Assembly: GCA_028280195.1 (NCBI GenBank) | Contig: JANQMH010000061.1 | Coordinates: 1 to 64,000, forward strand | Reading direction: 5' to 3' | From: Exilibacterium sp. | Lineage (GTDB): Bacteria > Pseudomonadota > Gammaproteobacteria > Pseudomonadales > Cellvibrionaceae | Length of the DNA stretch: 64,000 bases | Shown here: positions 51,401-57,212 of the stretch, in pieces | How the letters are laid out: every line of letters starts with the position of its first letter | Position numbering within the stretch: the stretch's first letter is position 1 | Position numbers and translations under genes: made by a program | Notes under the pieces: model-generated | The model's database searches: none | The model's input: the letters and a program-made list of their open reading frames with translations, nothing else | Told to the model about the DNA's origin: nothing

Positions 51401-52919
51401 CCGGATCGAAGGGTGTCAGGCCCATATCGGCACTGCGATGGGGCTGGGCGATGGCCAGCTCGGTAAATACGGTATCGTTGCGCGCTGCCACCAGCGGCGA
51501 GCGGGTATCGCTGTTGGGGTCGAATACCCAGATACCGTACTGCACATTGAGATCACCTTCACTGGCGTTCTGATTACAGAAAGCGCTGACGCCGTTCTCT
51601 ACCAGGGTGCAGTTGGCCCAGCTGACCATCAGCCGGGAGGTGCCGTCGCGATAGGGCCAGAAGGCGCTGAACCAGCCGCTGTTGGAAAGCTGCCCGGGAT
51701 AGAGGTTGACTTCTTCGGCGGTCAGGGCGCGCGCTGACATCTGCGTGAAGATGGTGTCCTGGCCGCTGTTGTGGGTGGGCTGCAATTCCAGCAGCGCGCC
51801 GCCGGATACCGGGTTGTATTCGTGCTTCAGCAGGCTGAAAAGATTGCCGTTTTCGGCCTGAAAAATTTCATCGACGGTGAGGAAGGCCTCATCCGACGAC
51901 AGCGGCGTAACCGTTTTATAGAGTTGCTGCAGAGATTCGCCGTCTTCGCTGATGGTCAACAGCTTGTAGCGGCTGCTGACCGCCACCATTCCCCCGTCGG
52001 TGGATTTCGAGTACTGGCACACGGTGTTTCTGTCCCAGCTCTCGGGGCTGGCCAGGCCCTGGGGATAAACGCCCGGGGCGAACAGGTCGGTGCCCTTGGC
52101 GCCGGTGGCGCAGCTGCTCATGGGCTGGTAGCTGCGCTCCCAGCGCACGAAGGCCACGCGGCCGTCTTTCAGCGTACTGGTCTGGATATCGTGGTTGTAG
52201 CGGCCGTAGGTGAGCTGCTTGATATTGCTGCCGTCCATGTCCATGGCGTGCAGCAGCGAGGGGTTTTCCAGTGGGTCGACTTTGCGGCACAGCCCGCCCA
52301 CCAGTTCGATATTTTCGCGCGGCTTGTCCGGGTTGCCGGCGTCGCGGTCGGAGGAGAAAATGATGCCGCCGTTCCAGGTAATGGTCGGGTTGGTATCCTG
52401 GCCGCCGTTGGCGATGGCATCGTCTGCAATCACGCGCCGCAGCTGCTTGCTGGAGAAATCGAAGACAAAAATATTCCAGCTGGAATCGGTCGGGTGCGAA
52501 TCGTCACCGCGGGCGGCAAAGACCATGCGCTTGCCGTCCGGGGAAATATTCAGGTCTTTGACGTCGTAGTTGTCGCTGCCGAAATAGGCCGACAGGATAT
52601 CTTCCTGGGTGGCGTCGGCGTCCATACCGGAGCGCAGGTAGAGCCTGGCGCCCGGGCTGTACTCGTAGGGTGAAACGACTTCCAGCGGCGACTGTTTGTT
52701 ATCGCTGAAGCGGTTTGCAAAGGACGCTTGTGTTTTTTGCGCGGTATTGCTTATACTGCGCTGCACATAGGCAAAGGGCGTTGCATTGGTCAGCGCTACA
52801 CCGGCCTGCTCAGGCGCATCCTCTGCGCCGCCGGAGGAACCCCCGCCGCAGCCCCACAGCAGCAGTGGCATCGACAGAAACAGCAGTAGCGTTTTATTGT
52901 TGATTGCGAGGGCGTTCAT
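48426..52919 (-). CDS. Giant surface lipoprotein: beta-propeller-like, eight PKD repeats, fibro-slime domain
   Basis: A 1497-residue protein from the ATG at 52919; a start at 52934 adds five residues. The lipobox 'LLLWGC' puts the lipid cysteine near 24. Residues 60-500 contain TolB/WD-like segments ('NISPDGKRMVFAARGDDS' and 'ITWNGGIIFSSDRDAG'). About 525-1278 holds eight PKD-like repeats of about 90 residues, each opening like 'APVANAGADR...LDGSGS'. The last 215 residues match the fibro-slime/PA14-like domain ('HYHF/YHFTLEAHLVFDYKG' and 'FKFIGDDDLWLFINGKLVID'). It probably binds polysaccharide or mediates surface adhesion. Confidence 0.88.
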   Translation of the reverse strand: MNALAINNKTLLLFLSMPLLLWGCGGGSSGGAEDAPEQAGVALTNATPFAYVQRSISNTAQKTQASFANRFSDNKQSPLEVVSPYEYSPGARLYLRSGMDADATQEDILSAYFGSDNYDVKDLNISPDGKRMVFAARGDDSHPTDSSWNIFVFDFSSKQLRRVIADDAIANGGQDTNPTITWNGGIIFSSDRDAGNPDKPRENIELVGGLCRKVDPLENPSLLHAMDMDGSNIKQLTYGRYNHDIQTSTLKDGRVAFVRWERSYQPMSSCATGAKGTDLFAPGVYPQGLASPESWDRNTVCQYSKSTDGGMVAVSSRYKLLTISEDGESLQQLYKTVTPLSSDEAFLTVDEIFQAENGNLFSLLKHEYNPVSGGALLELQPTHNSGQDTIFTQMSARALTAEEVNLYPGQLSNSGWFSAFWPYRDGTSRLMVSWANCTLVENGVSAFCNQNASEGDLNVQYGIWVFDPNSDTRSPLVAARNDTVFTELAIAQPHRSADMGLTPFDPDFVDNEDATQIQCEFDNKAPVAMAGPDRSGYLGETFVFDGSASTDPDGDPLSYYWSLQSTPANSNAALADAAQVNPRLTPDQIGVYQIQLVVSDGELESSPDSLTLTVLPPNNAPVADAGPDQTLLLGATATLDGSNSSDADGDAISYSWMIIARPDGSTAALSGAGAAPRLTPDLAGNYTVELIVNDGVYDSAPDTVTITANMPPHNNRAPVANAGADRSAATNTTVTLDGSGSRDPDGDPLSYRWVLSAQPDGGNAMLANANSVNPSFSGAVAGIYTASLVVNDGELDSASDSVNITLSTAQKPPVANAGADQSGVPGQQFTLDGSASRDPEGEPLSYRWTLLASPDGSAAALAGADTVNPRITADLEGGYTVQLIVNDGELDSNPDTVNLTVATPNNRPVANAGPDQHFRVDQTLALDGSGSSDLDGDSLTYAWRIISPPNPASQLSDPTAVAPTITLTGTETYVVELIVHDGRAASAADTVTLSFNNTKPLADAGADQTGMVGDDISLDGSGSSDVDGDTLTYRWNIASKPAASAATLSDATAVNPGITLDAAGTFMLQLVVNDGYEDSTPDTVIVTAEQNTAPVANAGADRGVEIGSLATLDGSASSDADGDPLSYRWDLLHKPAASSAELSDINNVTPTLNIDAYGEYVVQLIVNDGSVDSQPDTVRLTSENLRPVADAGADQGVEAGTRVALDGSASYDPEGSDLTYQWSLIHTPEGSNALLENDDAVTPALEVDIEGTYIVQLMVNDGLLDSYPDTVSIAVTAKPDVCEISHETKRTLPVTIRDFKRSHPDFEYRTGVDYGIVRSTLGSDGLPVYRKNSGSTPTTTGKKNFNQWYRDVPGVNINIPKTLTISRQADSTLWEYSSNNFFPIDGEGWGNTGLTNPDHNYHFTLEAHLVFDYKGGEVFKFIGDDDLWLFINGKLVIDIGGVHLAIEKSVNIDDVADSLGLVKGNRYSFDLFFAERHTVKSDFTFQTNMDLECVDPE

Positions 52920-53193
52920 AATACTATCCGCCATTGATTTTCAGCGAGAAGGTAATGGTGACATCGGCCCGGCCAAAAGTACGGTAGTGTTTCACATATT
53001 CACTGTGGGCGAGTGCAACCCCCTGACAGCTTCTGGCAGGTTATAAAAGGTGTCCGGCGATGCGGCCTGGGATGCCTATGAAATGGGACTAAGGGATTGT
53101 AAATACTGGTTTTTTTGCTATAAAGGGGTGGTTTTTTGCAGGGTTGGGTGAGAGTGGGGGCGCCTTAGGCTTCGAGGCGGGAGGTGACAAGAA

Positions 53194-53320
53194 GGGAAAA
53201 GTAAAAAGGGAAAAGGGAAAAGTAAAACCCCAAAAAAGACTTGACAAAAACGTTTCAAAGCAACACGCTTCTTTTCCCTTTTCCCTTTTCCCTTTTCCCT
53301 TTTCCCTTTTCCCTTTTCCC
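53194..53320. repeat. Heptamer minisatellite and inverted partner
   Basis: Seven perfect TTTTCCC units occupy 53272-53320, directly after the stop of the TonB-like gene. A complementary block of GGGAAAA units, broken by GTAAAA, lies at 53194-53228. The two blocks can pair into a long stem with a loop of about 45 bases. On the minus (transcribed) strand the seven GGG runs with 4-base spacers also fit a G-quadruplex pattern. The remaining gap, 52935-53193, shows no gene. Confidence 0.9.
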
Positions 53321-54277
53321 TCAACTGGGAAAGAACACAAACTTATACTCCACCGAAGTCGCCGCAACATCAGCCGCACCAAAGTCGATCTTTTCGATAC
53401 GGCTCAATATCCTGCGCTCCAGATCCGGCATTTGCAGTTCGCTCGATACCAGCGCCAGATTGGTTACCTGGCCGTCGGCCTGAATCACCAGCTTGAAAAC
53501 AAATTTGCCGTGCAACTCCGGGTATTGATTCAGCGTTTCATTGTACAGCGCGTATACCACGCCTTTTCTGGCTTCGAAGGTGCGGCGGATGCTCTCCATA
53601 TCGCGCAGGCCGGCCTTGAAGGCGCCGTGGGTCTGCGTACCGCTGGAACTGCCCGAGGGGACGGCGCTGGCCACGCTGGTAATCTCGTGGGAGGCGAGGT
53701 TGATCGATTCGCTTTTCATGCTGGCGTCGTCGACCTGATTGCCGAAGCTGGCACGGGTGGCGCGATTTTCGCCGAGTATATTGCGGTTGGCGGTGGCGAC
53801 AACCCCCTGGCTGTTATTGCGGGCCTCTTTCTTTTTCAGCCCGGCTACATTCAGCGCGCCGCGCAGCGCGCTCAACTCCGCCGAGACCTGGGAGAGGCCG
53901 GTCGACTGGGTCACCGCGGTTTTGGTGTCCACCGGTTTGCTGGCCACCGCCGGCCGCCGCTCATCCACTTTGGGCTTTTGCTGCTTGACCTTGGGCAGCG
54001 GTTTTGGTTTCGGCTTGACCTTGGGCTTCGGTTTTGGCGCCGGCTTGGGCGGCGGCACCTCTATGGGTTCCAGTATTACCTTGGTTTTGACGATAGGCTT
54101 TTCCTTGGGCACATACTCCGCCTCGAAGACCGGCAAAAACGGCACGATCAAAAAGATCAACAGCAGGGCGATAAAGGTATTGCGGGTCCAGCGGCGGAAT
54201 TTCTCTTCCTGCTGCGGGTCCGGGGTCCAGGGTAAAACCAGATCCGGCGATAAAGGCTGTATCACTGTGCTAGACAT
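53321..54277 (-). CDS. TonB-like energy transducer with AgmX/PglI-type C-terminus
   Basis: A 318-residue protein. A cytoplasmic N-terminus (about 30 residues) leads to one membrane helix (about 33-52, 'TFIALLLIFLIVPFLPVF'). A Pro/Lys-rich spacer with many 'KPKP' steps covers about 70-105. A linker follows, then a C-terminal domain (about 220-318; 'GLRDMESIRRTFEARKGVVY', 'YPELHGKFVFKLVIQADG' and 'VEYKFVFFP') of the AgmX/PglI class. The spacer could reach across the periplasm. It starts 1 base after the ExbD-like stop. It is the likely output arm of the ExbB/ExbD motor next to it. Confidence 0.88.
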   Translation of the reverse strand: MSSTVIQPLSPDLVLPWTPDPQQEEKFRRWTRNTFIALLLIFLIVPFLPVFEAEYVPKEKPIVKTKVILEPIEVPPPKPAPKPKPKVKPKPKPLPKVKQQKPKVDERRPAVASKPVDTKTAVTQSTGLSQVSAELSALRGALNVAGLKKKEARNNSQGVVATANRNILGENRATRASFGNQVDDASMKSESINLASHEITSVASAVPSGSSSGTQTHGAFKAGLRDMESIRRTFEARKGVVYALYNETLNQYPELHGKFVFKLVIQADGQVTNLALVSSELQMPDLERRILSRIEKIDFGAADVAATSVEYKFVFFPS

Positions 54278-54278
54278 C

Positions 54279-54848
54279 TCAGCGCTCTCCGGCATTGATC
54301 CTGACGGCAGCGGAAACCGAAACCAGTGCTTCGGCACTGACAGGCTTGACCGCTACGCGGTTGACCGCCAGGGATATATCTCTGAAATTCTCCCTGCTGC
54401 AGGTGGTCATTACCCGTTCGAGCAGGGCGAACGGCACCGACTTGTCACCCATGATGGTGACGGCCAGGCCGTTGACTTTTTCATAGTTGGTCAGCTCGCC
54501 GCGCTTGTCGACAAACGACTTCAGTGCCTCGGACAACGGTTTGATCACTTTTTCCGATTCCGGGCCCATATCGTCTATAGTCACCACCAGCTCGTCGTTC
54601 AACCACACTTCCTGCTCATCGATAACGATGGTGGCCTCGACATGGGGGATGGTACCGACACTGGAATCGGGCAGGCTGACGAACTTGGCGTTTTGCAGGC
54701 GGTCGGCATCGCCGGTGTTCAGCAGCAGAAAAAACACCAGAATGGTGAAGATATCCATCAGCGCCACCAGGTTCAGCTTGGTGGCAAAAGACGGCTTTTT
54801 CACCTGGGTGAAACTCAAGCTGGATTTTTGCAGGCCGTTAGGAATCAT
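54279..54848 (-). CDS. ExbD/TolR-family protein with the membrane aspartate
   Basis: A 189-residue protein with one N-terminal membrane helix. In 'LNLVALMDIFTILVFFLLL' the aspartate D32 sits where E. coli ExbD has its essential proton-carrying D25. The periplasmic part (about 50-189) is larger than in ExbD and ends 'VSVSAAVRINAGER'. The gene follows the other exbD-like gene by 1 base and precedes the TonB-like gene by 1 base. It is probably the proton-conducting member of the pair. Confidence 0.9.
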   Translation of the reverse strand: MIPNGLQKSSLSFTQVKKPSFATKLNLVALMDIFTILVFFLLLNTGDADRLQNAKFVSLPDSSVGTIPHVEATIVIDEQEVWLNDELVVTIDDMGPESEKVIKPLSEALKSFVDKRGELTNYEKVNGLAVTIMGDKSVPFALLERVMTTCSRENFRDISLAVNRVAVKPVSAEALVSVSAAVRINAGER

Positions 54849-54849
54849 T

Positions 54850-55350
54850 TTACTTCACACTCGCATCGGCCAGGGATATCTCGGGAAACAGCTCGACTTC
54901 CACCATGCTGGCCGTCACCACGGTGTTATAGGATTTGACTGCGTCCATGGCCGAGACCAGGCTCTGGTAGTCGACTTCCCTCTCCGACAGTAACAGGATG
55001 TCGCGCCGCTCAGGCAGCTGCCGCTTGACCTCCTGCAGCACCAGTGACAGCTGCTCGAAGTCATAGGCTGGCTCGCCGTCGACTTCCTGCAGCGGAATCT
55101 GCTGCAGCAGGACATTGCTGGGGTAGAACACCTTAATAATGTCGTTGCCCAGCAGCACTTCCAGTTTGGGCGGGTTCTCCTCGGAGCTGGTCTCGCTCTG
55201 GCTCAAGTCCGGCAGCTTGATTTCATGCACGGTAATCTGTGTAAAGGTCATGCTCAGCAGCATCACCGGTACCAGCACGATCATCAGGTTCATAAAGGGA
55301 GTAACGTCCAGCTCCGCTTCGCGATCGTTTTTATTTCTGAATCTGATCAT
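54850..55350 (-). CDS. ExbD/TolR-family protein lacking the membrane aspartate
   Basis: A 166-residue protein with the family's helix region 'ELDVTPFMNLMIVLVPVML'. Aligned with ExbD ('NVTPFIDVML'), the key aspartate position is N21. The periplasmic part (about 45-166) includes 'LLLSEREVDYQSLVSAMDAV', like ExbD's 'FRADKTVDYETLMKVMD'. It lies 15 bases after the ExbB-like stop. With the second ExbD it may form an asymmetric dimer inside the channel. Confidence 0.9.
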   Translation of the reverse strand: MIRFRNKNDREAELDVTPFMNLMIVLVPVMLLSMTFTQITVHEIKLPDLSQSETSSEENPPKLEVLLGNDIIKVFYPSNVLLQQIPLQEVDGEPAYDFEQLSLVLQEVKRQLPERRDILLLSEREVDYQSLVSAMDAVKSYNTVVTASMVEVELFPEISLADASVK

Positions 55351-55365
55351 GGCCCTGTGCGCCTG

Positions 55366-56061
55366 CTATTCGCTTTTGTCGGTCTCGCTCTGGGTGACTT
55401 CAAATCCCGGGGCGCCGGCGTAGATTTCGCGGTTGTAAGTCATGATGTTCAAAAACTTCACCGCCGCCATTTCTATACTGCTGACAATGGCCGCGGTCTT
55501 GTTCTGCAGCAGGGCGTGGAACACCAGCAGCGGGATGGCGGCCATCAGCCCGAAGGCGGTGGTGTTCATGGCAATCGATATGGACTGGGACAGCAGCGTG
55601 GATTTCTCTGCCGGGTCGGCGGTAGCCACCGCGGTAAAGGCGCCAATCAGGCCGATAATGGTGCCGAGCAGACCCAGCAGTGTGGCGATATTGGCCAGTA
55701 CCGACAGGTAACCGGTGCGGGTTTCCAGCCGCGGCATGGTTTCCAGCATGCCTTCGTGCATGGAGTGTTCGATATCGGCCCGGTGCTTGGTGACTTTCAT
55801 CATATCCAGGGCGCAACCGATGACTCGGGTAACCGGCGCGTGGCTCTCGCGGGTATAGAGCTGCATCTTTTCCATATCGGTGGTGCGCAACAGCGGCAGA
55901 AAGCTGTCGAAGGCCCTGACGTTGCGGATTTTTTCCCGCGATAAGAATAACCAGCGTTCGATGCTGATCAGAATGCCGATGGCAAACACCACGGAGATTG
56001 GGTAGATAAACATCCCGCCCTCCTGAAAAAATCTGACTATAGCGCTGTAGTTGCCTTCCAT
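55366..56061 (-). CDS. ExbB/TolQ/MotA-family proton channel subunit
   Basis: A 231-residue inner-membrane protein with three helices: about 13-33 ('MFIYPISVVFAIGILISIER'), about 115-140 ('IATLLGLLGTIIGLIGAF') and about 155-180 ('AMNTTAFGLMAAIPLLVFHA'). The last two form the ExbB channel core. The ATG at 56061 has GAGGTG 7 bases upstream. It is the first of the motor genes, followed directly by two exbD-like genes and a TonB-like gene. It would use the proton gradient to drive the TonB-like partner. Confidence 0.94.
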   Translation of the reverse strand: MEGNYSAIVRFFQEGGMFIYPISVVFAIGILISIERWLFLSREKIRNVRAFDSFLPLLRTTDMEKMQLYTRESHAPVTRVIGCALDMMKVTKHRADIEHSMHEGMLETMPRLETRTGYLSVLANIATLLGLLGTIIGLIGAFTAVATADPAEKSTLLSQSISIAMNTTAFGLMAAIPLLVFHALLQNKTAAIVSSIEMAAVKFLNIMTYNREIYAGAPGFEVTQSETDKSE

Positions 56062-56074
56062 TTTTATCACCTCA

Positions 56075-56407
56075 TTACTTATCTTTAGCGATCGTTAAAT
56101 CGGACTCTAACTGCATTTCTGTATACATACCTGTGGCGCGCAGAAATACCTGCCGGTCGACCACGTCAAGGGTCTTGTCATATCGGGAGTCGATATTCCA
56201 AAGCAGCTTGTCGGGTGTGCCGATATCTTTCCACGGAATAAAATAGCTGACCGACGGCTGCTCCTTGTCGCCGATGAAATTGGATTCCAGCTTGATATGG
56301 GTCTCCTCCTGGGCCAGGCACAGGCCGGCGCTGCAGAGCAGGGCCGCGGCCGCCGCTGCGGCCCTGGCGGTGAGGGGCTTGCAGAGTAAAGTTTGCCTAT
56401 ATCGCAT
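56075..56407 (-). CDS. Small exported protein of the motor operon, unknown
   Basis: A 110-residue protein with a signal peptide ending near residue 32 ('LLCSAGLCLAQEE'). The mature part is beta-rich ('KLESNFIGDKEQPSVSYFIP' then 'RQVFLRATGMYTEMQLES'). An AGGTAGG ribosome site is present. It lies between the TPR lipoprotein and the ExbB gene, with short gaps on both sides. No family is recognised. Its invariable place in the operon would support a periplasmic partner role. Confidence 0.75.
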   Translation of the reverse strand: MRYRQTLLCKPLTARAAAAAAALLCSAGLCLAQEETHIKLESNFIGDKEQPSVSYFIPWKDIGTPDKLLWNIDSRYDKTLDVVDRQVFLRATGMYTEMQLESDLTIAKDK

Positions 56408-56428
56408 AATCGCCTACCTGTGCTTTAA

Positions 56429-57211
56429 CTAAAGGCTGCCTGAAGAGATCGACACCGCCTGGGTCACCTGCGCTTCCAGCTGCAGTTCCGCGCCGGTTCG
56501 CTGCTGCAGTTCTGCCAGCCACTGGGCGCGCTTTTTATCCCTGCCGCCGGTGAGAAACTGGTAGGACTCGATATGGCGCTGCGCTTTCAGCGGCATATTC
56601 AGATAAATATCGTAGAGAATGGCGAGATTGAGATGGGCCTCGGGAAAGTCGGGCCACACCGACAGCGCCTTGGCGTAGGTATTTTGCGCCGGGATGAAAT
56701 TACCGAGCTGGCGTTGTACGGTGGCCAGCTTGATATAGGCGTTGACATTGACCTCGTTGACGCTGATTGCCTTGGCATAGTGCTCCACGGCCTGGTCGAG
56801 CTTTCTCTGCTGTAGCGCAATATCGCCCAGCATCACCCAGGGGCCGGCGAGTCTGGTGTCGTCGGCGGTGATGCTCCGCAACAGCTTTTCGGCGTGGGGC
56901 AGGTCACCGATCTGGAATGCCTGTCTGGCGGCGACAAATGTCTGCACATGCCGGGAAGAAATTCTGCCTTTCAGTGCGGTATAGGGGTTGGGTGCCGCGG
57001 GGTAGGGCAGTATTTCCCCGGTTTCCTTGTCGGTGACGTTTTTCGGGATATACTGGCTGGTTTCCAGCAACTGCGCCGGTGTCGAGGCATCCAGGGCCAG
57101 TTCTATCTGCGGTGCCGTCTGCTGTGAGGCGCAGCCTGTCAGTCCCACCACCAGTCCCGCCACCACGGCCAGTGCCGCCACGGCTTTGGCCGTATACCTG
57201 TTGTTACCCAT
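56429..57211 (-). CDS. TPR lipoprotein
   Basis: A 260-residue lipoprotein: lipobox 'LTGC' with C27. About four TPR-like helical pairs cover 95-210 ('GPWVMLGDIALQQRKLDQAV', 'EVNVNAYIKLATVQRQLGNF' and 'PEAHLNLAILYDIYLNMPLK'). The ATG at 57211 is 1 base beyond the stop of the large repeat gene. It probably serves as an outer-membrane-tethered scaffold for the motor complex, by inference from family and position. Confidence 0.88.
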   Translation of the reverse strand: MGNNRYTAKAVAALAVVAGLVVGLTGCASQQTAPQIELALDASTPAQLLETSQYIPKNVTDKETGEILPYPAAPNPYTALKGRISSRHVQTFVAARQAFQIGDLPHAEKLLRSITADDTRLAGPWVMLGDIALQQRKLDQAVEHYAKAISVNEVNVNAYIKLATVQRQLGNFIPAQNTYAKALSVWPDFPEAHLNLAILYDIYLNMPLKAQRHIESYQFLTGGRDKKRAQWLAELQQRTGAELQLEAQVTQAVSISSGSL

Positions 57212-57212
57212 G

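Noticed and set aside
49242-51737. An 831-codon open frame on the plus strand opposite the PKD repeats
   Set aside because: It is the antisense of a repetitive GC-rich gene. Its protein shows valine/glycine-rich shadow composition and no domain, and the opposite strand encodes clear PKD repeats.
53272-53320. Possible CRISPR or telomere-like repeat
   Set aside because: Seven-base units without spacers; it is a simple minisatellite beside a chromosomal operon.
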